Shown here: positions 54,986-64,000 of the stretch, one piece after another
How the letters are laid out: each line of letters begins with the position of its first letter
How positions within the stretch are numbered: the first letter of the stretch is position 1
NCBI RefSeq assembly: GCF_000346485.2
Contig: NZ_KQ976354.1
Coordinates: 8,608,039-8,672,038 of the forward strand
Source: Scytonema hofmannii PCC 7110
Lineage (GTDB): Bacteria > Cyanobacteriota > Cyanobacteriia > Cyanobacteriales > Nostocaceae
Direction: 5' to 3'
DNA: 64,000 nucleotides
Position numbers and translations under genes: made by a program
Notes under the pieces: generated by a model
Told to the model about the DNA's origin: nothing
The model's input: only the letters and a program-made list of their open reading frames with translations
Database searches by the model: none

Positions 54986-57900
54986 ATGAGAGCGATCGCA
55001 GGTTATCAAATTACAACAAAACTTTACGAAAGTAGCAAATCATTAGTCTATCGAGGATGCAGGCTTTCCGATAAATTTCCCGTTATCCTCAAAGTGCTCA
55101 AGCAAGAGTATCCTCCACCTGAGGAAATTGCTCGTTTCAAACTAGAGTATGAAATTACCCGTCACCTGACCGTGCAAGGTACAGTGAGAGCTTACAGCTT
55201 GGAACAATACCAGCACAGTTTAGTGATGACTGTAGAGGATTTTGGTGGGGAATCCTTGAATTTGAATTACCAACAATTCACCTTAGAAACAGTTATCAAA
55301 CTCGCCATCCAAATCACTGAAATTTTAGGTGAAATTCATCAACAGCATATAATTCATAAAGATATAAATCCCTCAAATATTGTTTTCAATCCAGTCACCG
55401 GACAGCTAAAAATTATTGACTTTGGTATTTCTACCATCCTCGCTCGCGAAAATCCCATCCTCACCAGTCCCCACATTTTAGAAGGGACTTTGGCTTATAT
55501 GTCGCCAGAGCAAACGGGGAGAATGAACAGATCCCTCGACTACCGCAGCGATTTTTACTCCTTGGGTGTCACTCTCTACGAATTGTTCACCCAGCAGCGA
55601 CCCTTCAACACTACCGATGTGTTGGAGTTAGTACACTGTCATCTCGCCAAACAACCAATCCCACCCCATAAGCGTAAACCAGAGATTCCCCTCGCCATAT
55701 CCCAAATCATCCTTAAACTCATGGCAAAAATGGCAGAGGAAAGATACCAGAGTGCTATAGGTATTAAAACAGATTTAGAGGAATGCCTCAGCCAACTTCA
55801 GAATTATGGTACAATCCAACCTTTTCTCTTAGCTAGCAAAGATATATCAACTACGCTGCAAATTCCGCAAAAGCTTTATGGCAGAGAGCAAGAAATTGCC
55901 ATGCTGATTGGGACATTTGAGCAAGTTGCACAAAAGAATGAGGAGATGAGGGAAAGTTCTCAGTCTTCCGTCACACCTCCTCAAAAAACCCAGATGATGC
56001 TAGTTTCTGGTTACTCTGGGATTGGTAAGTCGGCTCTCGTGCAAGAAATTTACAAGCCCATAACTCAGCAACGGGGTTATTTTATTGCAGGGAAGTTTGA
56101 GCAATATCAGAGGAATATCCCTTACTCTGCACCAGTAAGTGCTTTTGCCGATTTAGTCGAACAACTGTTATCCGAACAGGAAGAACAGTTATGTCAGTGG
56201 CGCGAAAAACTTTTGGCAGCTTTGGGAAGCAACGCTCAGGTTATTGTGGATGTGATTCCAGAGATAGAGCTGATTATTGGTAAGCAACCAGAAGTCCCTG
56301 AACTGGGGTCAGCAGAAGCACAAAACCGCTTCAACCTTGTTTTTCAAAGTTTTATTCGCGTATTCGCTCAGCCAGAACATCCATTGGTATTGTTCTTGGA
56401 TGATCTGCAATGGGCAGATATAGCCAGCCTAAAATTATTACAACTATTGCTAACAGCAACAGATAGTGCTTGTTTATTTGCGATTGGGGCTTATCGCGAT
56501 AATGAGGTGAGCGCAACTCATCCGTTGCTGGTAACGCTAGAGGAAATTTATCGCAGTGGAGGAGCTGTTCAGCAAATCATTCTTTCTCCATTACAATTAT
56601 ACCATGTGACACTGCTGATTTCTGAAACGCTAAGCTGTAGTACTACAGAGGCTCAACCTTTAGCTCAACTCGTTCTAGACAAAACAGGTGGCAATCCTTT
56701 CTTTATTAAGGAGTTTCTGAAAGCTCTTGATGCAGAGAGGCTATTGCAATTTGATGTGCAGTTATGCGAGTGGCAGTGGAATATTGAGCAGATTGAAGCT
56801 AGAGAGATTACAAGCAATGTCGTAGAACTATTGGCTCTTAAGATTCAACAACTCAAATCCGAAACTCAAAATATTTTAAAATTAGCAGCTTGCATTGGCA
56901 ATCAGTTTGAAGTAGATATTTTGGCAATGGTTTACGAGCACTCGCCCAGAGAAACTGCGATCGCGCTTCAAGAAGCTGTTGCTATCGGGCTGGTGATTCC
57001 CTTAAATCATAATTATAAGTTGATTGTATTGGGTGTTCAGGAACAGGCAGTCGTTGAATGTAAGTTTGTACATGACCGAATTCAGCAAGCCGTTTACTCC
57101 CTTATATCCGCAAGCGATCGCCAAAAGATTCACTACCAAATTGGGCAACTCCTGCTTTGCAGTAGCGATCCCCAACAGCAGGAGCAAAGATTTTTTGACA
57201 TTGTCAATCAACTGAATTTAGGACAAGAACTTATCAATCAACAGTCAGAAAAGAACAGATTGGCTGAACTTAATTTGATGGCGGGTGAAAAAGCAAAAGC
57301 TTCTGCTGCCTATGATTCAGCATTCAGTTACTTGCAAGTGGGATTAAGTTTGCTAGCAGAAGACTGTTGGCAAAATCAGTATAAGATAGCACTAAAATTG
57401 CACCAATCGGCAACTGAAGCTGCTTTTCTCAACAGTCAATTTGAGCGCATGGAACAGTTAGCTCAAAAGACACTACAACAGGCACAAACCGTATTAGATA
57501 AAGTGCGAGTTTACGAGGTTAAAATTCAAGCCCTACTGGTACAGGGGCATCCAACTGAAGCACTTCAGACCGCTTTAGAGATACTATCGTTGTTAGAAGT
57601 GAATTTTCCAGAACCAGCAACCCAAGCTGATGTTGAAAAAGCACTCACAAAAACCATCGCTCGATTGGCTCACATACCGATTGAATCATTAATCAATTTA
57701 CCCTTAATGACTGAACCTAGAGCACTTGCAGCTATGCAAGTGTTATCTATTGCTATCCCCGCAGCGCACGTTACCGCCCCTGAATTATTCCCGTTAATTG
57801 CGATCGCGCAAGTGAATCTATCGATTGAGTACGGGAATGCAGAGATTTCTCCTTTTTCTTACGCTGTATACGGTTTAATTCTTTGTGGAGTCGATATTGA

Positions 57901-60900
57901 AACTGGCTGTCAATTTAGTGATTTAGCTCTAGCATTGTTGGAGAAGCTGAATTATAAACCAATTCGTTGTAGAACACTCCTACCTATCCATGCGGGAACC
58001 CGTTATTGGAAAATTCACCTGAGGGAAACTCTGAGTCCCTTACAAGACTGCTATCAAGCAGGTATCGAAAATGGGGACTTTGCGTTTGCTGGTTATACAG
58101 CGCTTCACCATTGTGACCAAGCTTTATTTGCAGGTGTGTTTCTTCCTGAGATAGAACAATTAGCATCTAATTACATTCATGACCTAACATCTCTGAAACA
58201 GACAAGAAATGCAAATGCGATCGCAATGTTCAAACAAGCGATTTTGAACTTAACAGCAAGTTCTGCCCATCCCCATCTCTTAGTCGGGAAGGCTTACAAT
58301 GAAACACAATCGCTACCGTTGCTGCAACAAGCAAACGATCGCCAAGTTTTGTTTCTACTCTATCTGAATAAACTCATGCTTTGCTGCTGGTTTGATTTAC
58401 CAAGGCAAGCAGTGGAAAATGCCGATTTAACAGCCACTTATGTTGATGGAGTTGCAGGACAAGTCAGCATTGCGTTCTTCCACTTTTATGATGCGTTAGC
58501 CCGATTAGCTATTTATGCTGAAGCATCTCCTTCAGAGCAGATTGAGATTCTTAGCAAAGTGAAATTGGATTTGGCACAAATGGAACGTTGGGCGCAATAT
58601 GCTCCCATGAATTACCAGCACAAATCTCTGTTGATTCAAGCAGAACAGCATCGCATATTGGGTGAAGAGTTTCAGGCAATGGAGTTATACGATCGCGTCA
58701 TTGCCCTTGCAGACGAACACGAGTACACTCAAGAAGCCGCTATAGCTTATGAGCGAGCGGCTAAAGTTTATTTGACTAGAGGAAAGTTTGTTTTTGCCAA
58801 AGCCTGTATTCAGGAAGCCCGTTACCGCTACCTCCGATGGGGGGCTACGGTAAAAGTTCAGGATTTGGAGACGAGGTTTCCAGAATTCTTCGAGCAATCC
58901 TCAGAGAAAAGTACCCAAATTTCTGTCACCGATTCCACGAGTAGCCGTTCCGAGACGCTAGACTTGGAAACTGTGATGAAAGCCTCTCAAGCGATTGCGA
59001 GCGAACTTGTTCTCAACCGTCTCTTATCAACGCTACTGAGGGTAGCGATTGAAAATGCTGGAGCACAGGTAGGAAAATTAATTTTAGAAACAGATGGTAA
59101 GCTGTTGATGGAGGCAACTGGCGTGGCTGATGGCGATACGATAGCTGTAGGACAGCCCGTTCCAATTCAAAAGTGTCAAACTGTTTGTGTTGGTATTGTC
59201 AATTATGTTGCCCGCACTCAAAAAAGCGTAGTTCTGGACGATGCAACTCGCGACAATCAATTTGCTTCAGATCCTGATATTCGCCATCAACAACCCAAAT
59301 CTATTCTCTGCACGCCGATGGTAAATCAGGGAAAATTGTCTGGCGTGCTTTATTTGGAGAATAACTTAGCCACAGCTGCATTTAAACCAGAACGTGTGGA
59401 ATTATTGAATTTGTTGTCTACACAGATGGCGATCGCAATTGAGCACGCACGGTTACTCAAATATAGGGAAGAACTCAACCAATTTCTACAACTAAAAACA
59501 GAACAAATTTCTCGGATTTTAGAGCGAATTACAGATGGATTTATTGCTGTGGATCGGCAATGGCAGATTGTCTACGTCAATCAACAAGCCGAACGGCAAT
59601 TGGGGAAATCCGGTGAAGAACTTTTGGGAAATAATTTTTGGAAGACTTATCCTATAGCAATAAATACTGTGTTTTACCAGCGATATCACGAAGCAATGAA
59701 GACTAAAAAACATATTCAGTTTGAAGAATTTTATCCACCTAGCGAGCGTTGGTTGGAAGTGAATGTTTATCCTGATGATGAAGGTTTATCTATCTTTTTT
59801 CGTGATATTACAGAAAGAAAGCAAATGGAGGATCAACTGGTTTATGATGCCCTGCATGATGCCCTGACTGGATTACCCAATCGGCTGCTATTTACCGAAC
59901 GATTGGAACAAGCAATTCGGCGGACACAAAAGCATCGGGATTATCGATTTGCCGTGTTGTTTTTGGATGTGGATCGATTTAAGGTGATTAATGATAGTTT
60001 GGGGCATATGGTTGGAGATGAGCTTTTGATTGCTATTGCCCGAAGATTAGAATCTTGCCTCAGCCCGATGGATATAGTTGCTAGATTGGGAGGCGATGAA
60101 TTTATTATTTTATTAGATGCTCCAGAAGATGAAGCCCAAATTGCCGATCGCATTCAACTAGCGCTTAATGTACCGTTTGATTTAAATGGTTATAAGGTTT
60201 TCAATACTGTTAGTATTGGGATTGTTTCTAGTTTGACGGGCTACAATCGTGCGGAAGAATTGCTACGTGCTGCTGATATTGCCATGTATCAAGCAAAGGC
60301 GGGAGGAAAATCCTGTTATGTAATTTTTAATACGACTATGCAGGACAGAGCCACATTGCTGCTTCAACTAGAAACAGATTTGCGATGGGCGATCGAACAC
60401 CAACAATTGCAGGTTTACTATCAACCGATTGTATCGCTGCAAACTGGGAGGTTGGCAGGGTTTGAAGCACTGGTGCGATGGCTGCATCCTGAAAAAGGAT
60501 TGATTTCGCCTTCTGAGTTTATTCCCATAGCAGAAGAAACAGGGCTAATTATTCCTATTGGAGAATGGGTATTGCTGGAAGCGTGTCGTCAACTGCGGGT
60601 TTGGCAGTTGCAATTTAGCGATCGGTTACCTCTGACAATGAGCGTTAACTTGTCTGTTAAGCAGCTTTCGCAATCAGATTTGATTGAACGTATTGACCGC
60701 GTCTTAAGTAACATGGAGCTTCAGGGAGAACACTTAAAGCTGGAAATTACGGAAAGCACTTTAATGACTTATTCTGAGGTGGCGAGGGATTTGTTACAGC
60801 AATTGAGCGATCGTAATATCCAGCTTTGCATTGATGACTTTGGCACTGGATATTCTTCGTTAAGTTATTTGCATCAGTTTCCCGTTCATCTGTTGAAGAT

Positions 60901-61141
60901 AGATCGCTCGTTTACTCAGAGGATTGGGGTTCAGAATCAGGATACTGAAATTGTCCGCACTATTTTGACATTGGCACATAATTTATCAATGGATGTGATT
61001 GCAGAAGGAATTGAAACGGTTGAACAGCTTGCTGAATTGAGAAGACTGGGATGTGAATACGGACAGGGTTATTGGTTTTCTAAACCTTTGGACAGTCAAG
61101 CGGCGTTCGTGTTGATTGCACAAACACCGCTGTGGGGGTAA
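54986..61141 (+). CDS. multidomain Ser/Thr kinase - AAA ATPase - GAF - PAS - GGDEF - EAL protein
   Basis: The 2051-aa cytoplasmic protein combines a Ser/Thr kinase (about residues 7-265; [11 protein letters not shown] catalytic loop, IIDFGIST activation start), an AAA-type ATPase (P-loop [11 protein letters not shown] near 345 and [10 protein letters not shown] near 470), a long helical TPR-like middle part, a GAF domain (about 1326-1490), a PAS domain (about 1505-1615), a GGDEF domain (about 1618-1782; [11 protein letters not shown] intact) and an EAL domain (about 1795-2042; FEALVRW and DDFGTGYSS intact). Similar proteins in cyanobacteria usually end in a histidine kinase; here the output is cyclic di-GMP synthesis and breakdown. 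Ligand unknown. Start ATG 54986 fits the kinase N-terminus. Confidence 0.93.
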   Translation: MRAIAGYQITTKLYESSKSLVYRGCRLSDKFPVILKVLKQEYPPPEEIARFKLEYEITRHLTVQGTVRAYSLEQYQHSLVMTVEDFGGESLNLNYQQFTLETVIKLAIQITEILGEIHQQHIIHKDINPSNIVFNPVTGQLKIIDFGISTILARENPILTSPHILEGTLAYMSPEQTGRMNRSLDYRSDFYSLGVTLYELFTQQRPFNTTDVLELVHCHLAKQPIPPHKRKPEIPLAISQIILKLMAKMAEERYQSAIGIKTDLEECLSQLQNYGTIQPFLLASKDISTTLQIPQKLYGREQEIAMLIGTFEQVAQKNEEMRESSQSSVTPPQKTQMMLVSGYSGIGKSALVQEIYKPITQQRGYFIAGKFEQYQRNIPYSAPVSAFADLVEQLLSEQEEQLCQWREKLLAALGSNAQVIVDVIPEIELIIGKQPEVPELGSAEAQNRFNLVFQSFIRVFAQPEHPLVLFLDDLQWADIASLKLLQLLLTATDSACLFAIGAYRDNEVSATHPLLVTLEEIYRSGGAVQQIILSPLQLYHVTLLISETLSCSTTEAQPLAQLVLDKTGGNPFFIKEFLKALDAERLLQFDVQLCEWQWNIEQIEAREITSNVVELLALKIQQLKSETQNILKLAACIGNQFEVDILAMVYEHSPRETAIALQEAVAIGLVIPLNHNYKLIVLGVQEQAVVECKFVHDRIQQAVYSLISASDRQKIHYQIGQLLLCSSDPQQQEQRFFDIVNQLNLGQELINQQSEKNRLAELNLMAGEKAKASAAYDSAFSYLQVGLSLLAEDCWQNQYKIALKLHQSATEAAFLNSQFERMEQLAQKTLQQAQTVLDKVRVYEVKIQALLVQGHPTEALQTALEILSLLEVNFPEPATQADVEKALTKTIARLAHIPIESLINLPLMTEPRALAAMQVLSIAIPAAHVTAPELFPLIAIAQVNLSIEYGNAEISPFSYAVYGLILCGVDIETGCQFSDLALALLEKLNYKPIRCRTLLPIHAGTRYWKIHLRETLSPLQDCYQAGIENGDFAFAGYTALHHCDQALFAGVFLPEIEQLASNYIHDLTSLKQTRNANAIAMFKQAILNLTASSAHPHLLVGKAYNETQSLPLLQQANDRQVLFLLYLNKLMLCCWFDLPRQAVENADLTATYVDGVAGQVSIAFFHFYDALARLAIYAEASPSEQIEILSKVKLDLAQMERWAQYAPMNYQHKSLLIQAEQHRILGEEFQAMELYDRVIALADEHEYTQEAAIAYERAAKVYLTRGKFVFAKACIQEARYRYLRWGATVKVQDLETRFPEFFEQSSEKSTQISVTDSTSSRSETLDLETVMKASQAIASELVLNRLLSTLLRVAIENAGAQVGKLILETDGKLLMEATGVADGDTIAVGQPVPIQKCQTVCVGIVNYVARTQKSVVLDDATRDNQFASDPDIRHQQPKSILCTPMVNQGKLSGVLYLENNLATAAFKPERVELLNLLSTQMAIAIEHARLLKYREELNQFLQLKTEQISRILERITDGFIAVDRQWQIVYVNQQAERQLGKSGEELLGNNFWKTYPIAINTVFYQRYHEAMKTKKHIQFEEFYPPSERWLEVNVYPDDEGLSIFFRDITERKQMEDQLVYDALHDALTGLPNRLLFTERLEQAIRRTQKHRDYRFAVLFLDVDRFKVINDSLGHMVGDELLIAIARRLESCLSPMDIVARLGGDEFIILLDAPEDEAQIADRIQLALNVPFDLNGYKVFNTVSIGIVSSLTGYNRAEELLRAADIAMYQAKAGGKSCYVIFNTTMQDRATLLLQLETDLRWAIEHQQLQVYYQPIVSLQTGRLAGFEALVRWLHPEKGLISPSEFIPIAEETGLIIPIGEWVLLEACRQLRVWQLQFSDRLPLTMSVNLSVKQLSQSDLIERIDRVLSNMELQGEHLKLEITESTLMTYSEVARDLLQQLSDRNIQLCIDDFGTGYSSLSYLHQFPVHLLKIDRSFTQRIGVQNQDTEIVRTILTLAHNLSMDVIAEGIETVEQLAELRRLGCEYGQGYWFSKPLDSQAAFVLIAQTPLWG

Positions 61142-61159
61142 GCTCATAACCAAGGACTT

Positions 61160-62110
61160 TTACGCACTCTCACTGGCATGGTAGGAACTCCGTACTAACG
61201 GACCAGAACGGACGTGAGCAAAGCCCATCTCTCGCGCCTTTGTGCCTAAAAGATCGAATTCTTCTGGCGTCCAGTATTTTTGTACGGGGAGGTGTTCTAG
61301 AGAGGGGCGCATATATTGACCGATAGTCAGGCGATCGCACTCCACTTCCCGCAAGTCTGCCATTGTCTCAATGACTTCTGCTTCTGTTTCCCCATGACCG
61401 AGCATTAACCCGGATTTCGTGGGAATGGAGGGGTCTACTTGCTTGACAAAGCGCAGCACGTCTAGCGTTCGCTCATACTTGGCTCCCCGTCTGACTGGCC
61501 CTTGCAAGCGCTTGACTGTCTCAATATTGTGGTTATAACAAGCTGGGTTAGCCTCCACAACTGTGGCAATTCGCTGGCGTTGTCTTTGTGTTTGCGTTTG
61601 CAGATCATCCGGTTGACCGCCCCAAAAATCTGGTGTCAAAACTTCTATTTGCGTTTTTGAGTTCAACTGGCGAATGGCTTCCATTGTTGCGGCAAACCAA
61701 CTGGCACCTCCATCGGGTAAATCATCTCTAGCTACCGATGTCAGCACCACATATTGTAAGCCTAGCAGATGTACTGCCTCTGCCACCTTTTGCGGTTCCT
61801 CTGGATCTAGGGGCATGGGGGAATGACCTTTGTCTACTTGACAAAAAGCACAAGCACGTGTACAAGTCGGACCCATCAGTAGAAATGTTGCCGTCTTCTG
61901 GCTATAGCACTCTCCCCGGTTAGGACAGCGCCCTTCTTCGCAAATCGTGTGGATTTGACGCTGCTTAATAATTTGCTGTACGGTTGAGATTTCGCTGGCT
62001 TTTCCTATGGAGCGTCGCAGCCACGATGGTTGCGCCTCAATTTCCGAGCGCCAAGAAGCAACAGAAGGTTGAGTTGTCAAAGATCGATCTGTTGAATTAG
62101 GCAAATTCAT
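61160..62110 (-). CDS. lipA: lipoyl synthase
   Basis: LipA inserts two sulfurs into octanoyl groups on E2 and GcvH proteins. The 316-aa radical SAM protein has the auxiliary cluster motif [12 protein letters not shown] and the SAM cluster motif CTRACAFCQ, followed by [20 protein letters not shown] and [10 protein letters not shown]. The C-terminus ([14 protein letters not shown]) carries the Ser ligand of the auxiliary cluster. It is transcribed alone; pdhB is 39 kb away. Confidence 0.95.
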   Translation of the reverse strand: MNLPNSTDRSLTTQPSVASWRSEIEAQPSWLRRSIGKASEISTVQQIIKQRQIHTICEEGRCPNRGECYSQKTATFLLMGPTCTRACAFCQVDKGHSPMPLDPEEPQKVAEAVHLLGLQYVVLTSVARDDLPDGGASWFAATMEAIRQLNSKTQIEVLTPDFWGGQPDDLQTQTQRQRQRIATVVEANPACYNHNIETVKRLQGPVRRGAKYERTLDVLRFVKQVDPSIPTKSGLMLGHGETEAEVIETMADLREVECDRLTIGQYMRPSLEHLPVQKYWTPEEFDLLGTKAREMGFAHVRSGPLVRSSYHASESA

Positions 62111-62234
62111 GGCTTTTCCTACAGGTTACTAGCTGAGAAATAACTTTTATAGAGTAATAACTTACGCATTATGTAATTTCTACTCTACCTTTCTTCTCAA
62201 CTGAAGATCGGCTTGTAAGATTTCCTTTTGCCTA

Positions 62235-62410
62235 AGAGGATGTTTGTAAAGTCCTAATTTATACTAGTTCTAGCGAATATAATTCGCGACTATACAAGCG
62301 AAACCCACCTACGTGGGTTTCAAAACCTTAATTTCTCGTTAGTCCGCGCAGGCGGACTTTGTTTGTATAGTCGCGAATTATATTCGCCCAAAACTTTTAA
62401 AACATCCTCT
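62235..62410. mobile_element. MITE-like element with nested inverted repeats
   Basis: Outer arms AGAGGATGTTTGTAAAGT (62235-62252) and ACTTTTAAAACATCCTCT (62393-62410) match at 16 of 18 positions when inverted. Inside them, a perfect 25-bp pair lies at 62273-62297 and 62363-62387 (starting GCGAATATAATTCGCGACTA). The core holds two further hairpins, AAACCCAC/GTGGGTTT (62301-62320) and AGTCCGC/GCGGACT (62341-62358). No frame fits a transposase. It interrupts the start of a DUF2887-like gene copy. Confidence 0.8.
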
Positions 62411-62443
62411 AAAAATCTGATAGTAAATGGAATCACGTTTCAT
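62411..62443 (-). pseudogene. 5' remnant of a second DUF2887/Rpn-type gene
   Basis: Reading from ATG 62443 gives MKRDSIYYQIF, identical to the first residues of the intact gene at 63557, and then enters the MITE-like element. The upstream DNA (62444-62490) also matches the DNA before the intact gene, so this is a duplicated copy cut after codon 11. The rest of it is not found in the window. Confidence 0.75.
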
Positions 62444-62629
62444 CAAAATATCCTTAAGGTGCTCGTATCCGTTATTTACACACTTTTCAAACTGATAGTC
62501 TACCAGATAGAGCTTGTCTTGTTAAAATGACATTGAGTCATAGCCCTGTATGACTAAAGTATTTGCTTCAAAAAAATAAAAAGCAGGGATTTTGCGAACG
62601 GTTTTTTCCTTTTAAATTTTTGCACAACA

Positions 62630-62671
62630 CAAAAACAGCGTAGCGATAAATTTCCGATAGGCTACGCTGTT
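62630..62671 (-). terminator. intrinsic terminator of the DUF2887/Rpn gene
   Basis: On the minus strand AACAGCGTAGC pairs with GCTACGCTGTT and continues into a T run (TGTTTTTGTG), 38 bases after the stop codon. Confidence 0.85.
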
Positions 62672-62708
62672 GTTTAATTAAAAAACTTCAACCCAATAGC
62701 CGTGTTAT

Positions 62709-63557
62709 TTAGGTGTTCTGCTGTGCAGCTAAGCGGACAGATTCTACATCAACATTAAGCTCTTGAGCAATCTGCTCTACGCTCATCCCCATTTTTACTA
62801 ACAGAGGTACAGTGACTCTCAACATTTCTGCTTCCCGTTCAACGCGACCTTCAACGCGACCTTCAACGCGACCTTCAACGCGACCTTCAATGCGACCCTC
62901 AGCTTTCGCTTCCTGATAAACCCTTGTTTGTTCTAAAGTCAGTCCTAGCATAGCTTCTACTTCCTCTCTACTCAATGAAGAAAATCTGTAAACGGCGATT
63001 GTGGTAATAATATCTATGATTTCTTGTTTCGGCAGTGTTTCTGTTTCCTCTAATTGTACTCGCTCAATTAACAAACGAGCCTGCTCTGCCATCACTTCTT
63101 CTGATGCGATTGTCAACTGCATCAAGTTGATCCCTACTGGCTGCTGGTTTGGCTCGCCCAATTCATCAAGATAGATTCGCTGCACTTGGTCGCTGTTGAG
63201 AAACATGCGATGAGTTTTTTGATCTTTTGGTTCCAAAGAGCGTGATGGAAAAATGACTACACAGAACCAATCGTCATACTCCAACCGATTTCTATTCAGG
63301 TACATCATCGACTCGGTAAAGAATCGATGGTAAAGAGCTTCATCTTTTTGGAATTGAACCTCAGCAAAAAAGATAATTTTAGATTTTGCACCCACAGGCG
63401 GTAAAAACACTCCATCAATACGAAAAGCGGTTTCCTTGACTTCAACCGACTCAAATCGATAGCTTTGTGCTTGTTGCGGAGGGTGATTAACAAGTTCAAA
63501 AAGTAATCCAGGACAGCGCTTAAAAATTTGATAGTAAATGGAATCGCGTTTCATCAA
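62709..63557 (-). CDS. DUF2887/Rpn-family PD-(D/E)XK protein
   Basis: The 282-aa protein belongs to the large transposase-derived or Rpn-like nuclease group: MMKRDSIYYQIFKRCPGLLFELV, RIDGVFLPP and FFAEVQFQKDEALYHRFF (Asp and Glu-x-Gln in the PD-(D/E)XK pattern, with Gln where Lys is usual). A helical second half follows, with an in-frame tandem repeat of the 12-mer GCGACCTTCAAC (62844-62902) encoding R-V-E-G units. Rpn proteins can promote recombination; the exact role here is unknown. Confidence 0.85.
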   Translation of the reverse strand: MMKRDSIYYQIFKRCPGLLFELVNHPPQQAQSYRFESVEVKETAFRIDGVFLPPVGAKSKIIFFAEVQFQKDEALYHRFFTESMMYLNRNRLEYDDWFCVVIFPSRSLEPKDQKTHRMFLNSDQVQRIYLDELGEPNQQPVGINLMQLTIASEEVMAEQARLLIERVQLEETETLPKQEIIDIITTIAVYRFSSLSREEVEAMLGLTLEQTRVYQEAKAEGRIEGRVEGRVEGRVEGRVEREAEMLRVTVPLLVKMGMSVEQIAQELNVDVESVRLAAQQNT

Positions 63558-63600
63558 AATTATCCTAATGGTGCTCGTTGTCCGCTATTTATAAGCTCTT

Positions 63601-64000
63601 TCAACTTTTACTTTTCAATTTTTCCATCCGCTCGGCTGTTTGACAAATTAATTGCCAAGCTTGCTGCACGTGAATTCTCTCTGTCGTTGCTGCATCAACC
63701 TCTATAAAACGCAAATTTTCACTCTTGAGTCCTGCAATTTTTGCCGCTTTTTCAATTGACGAGTGTGCCTGAGTTGAAGTGTATACAACCAGTTTATTAA
63801 TATCTGCTTTTACCTGTTCTCTGGCTGCTAAGAGAGCTACCAAAGAAGCACTGCTGGCTGAATCTTGAATCACGCCTCCCCCGGCTGTGGAAGATTTAAA
63901 CTGTGAAGGCAGCCCAAGCATATCTACTAACCAGTCAAGAACGTGAGTTTCCAACTCAGTACACGCAGGAGAAGTTACCCATAACATTCCTTGTACCCCC
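63601..64000 (-). pseudogene. PLP-dependent decarboxylase fragment (DDC family)
   Basis: The frame is open at the window edge and contains [41 protein letters not shown] and [21 protein letters not shown], which match the middle of group II aromatic-amino-acid-type decarboxylases of about 480 aa. It stops after KLKSKS at 63601, long before the PLP-Lys segment, and the last about 30 residues (from [13 protein letters not shown]) no longer fit the family. The 3' half has therefore been lost and replaced. The 5' part lies outside the window. Confidence 0.75.

Noticed and set aside
62235-62410. The palindromic DNA as a bidirectional terminator
   Set aside because: It has nested inverted repeats over 176 bases, no T run at the outer ends, and interrupts a gene copy, which fits a mobile element better.

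Overview
The window comes from a filamentous, heterocyst-forming cyanobacterium (Nostocales). The evidence is a hetZ-patU pair (heterocyst differentiation and patterning), the photosystem I genes psaF, psaJ and psaL, a Tic22-like protein, frequent HIP1 octamers (GCGATCGC, e.g. 564-571), and many 7-bp tandem repeat tracts of the kind known from this group. No replicon end, rRNA operon or CRISPR array is visible.

Region 1 (1-30 kb) is a conserved chromosomal backbone. In order it holds: a partial small gene divergent from hetZ-patU; a transglutaminase-like membrane protein; a RemA-like protein and gmk; psaF/psaJ/psaL on the minus strand; tsaD; an alpha/beta hydrolase; an ACT-like protein; a GNAT acetyltransferase; tRNA-Pro; a Tic22 protein; prmC; a TsaC-like protein; and a degenerate sensor-kinase-like protein. 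A lone TnpB gene follows, then secD-secF, pdhB with an XRE regulator, hemB, prfC, an M48-like membrane protein with a damaged active site, and an RRM RNA-binding protein. As I remember it, the order hetZ-patU ... psaL-psaJ-psaF-tsaD ... tic22-prmC matches Anabaena PCC 7120 around alr0099-alr0115.

Region 2 (30-42 kb) is more mixed. It starts with a 1.3-kb AT-rich gap, then a GT4 glycosyltransferase, a HEAT-repeat protein beside a small highly charged protein (possible immunity/toxin-tail pair), a PEP-CTERM protein, the ribosome-quality-control factor RqcH, a candidate structured small RNA, an SLH/OprB porin, a znuA-znuC-znuB zinc importer and tRNA-Phe.

Region 3 (42-55 kb) is accessory. Next to tRNA-Phe, a truncated DUF433-like antitoxin gene abuts a truncated Eco57I-type methylase gene, which is coupled to an intact 1124-aa PLD-helicase and a MazF-type toxin-antitoxin pair: a broken defence island. 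Beside it is the most interesting locus: a sigma-70-family factor, a composite HEAT/DUF1822-like protein and a membrane-anchored pentapeptide-repeat CHAT protease in one direction, with a secreted protein gene diverging. The arrangement recalls the CHAT protease/substrate/sigma-factor cascade of type III-E CRISPR, here without CRISPR. A RelE toxin-antitoxin pair and a PD-(D/E)XK-like protein follow.

Region 4 (55-64 kb) has a 2051-aa signalling protein (Ser/Thr kinase, AAA ATPase, GAF, PAS, GGDEF, EAL), lipA, a nested palindromic MITE-like element that has cut a second copy of a DUF2887/Rpn-type gene, the intact DUF2887/Rpn-type gene, and a decarboxylase gene truncated at its 3' side and running off the window.

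Recurring theme: heptamer repeats fill most intergenic spaces and in several places supply stop codons, C-terminal residues or in-frame insertions of genes.
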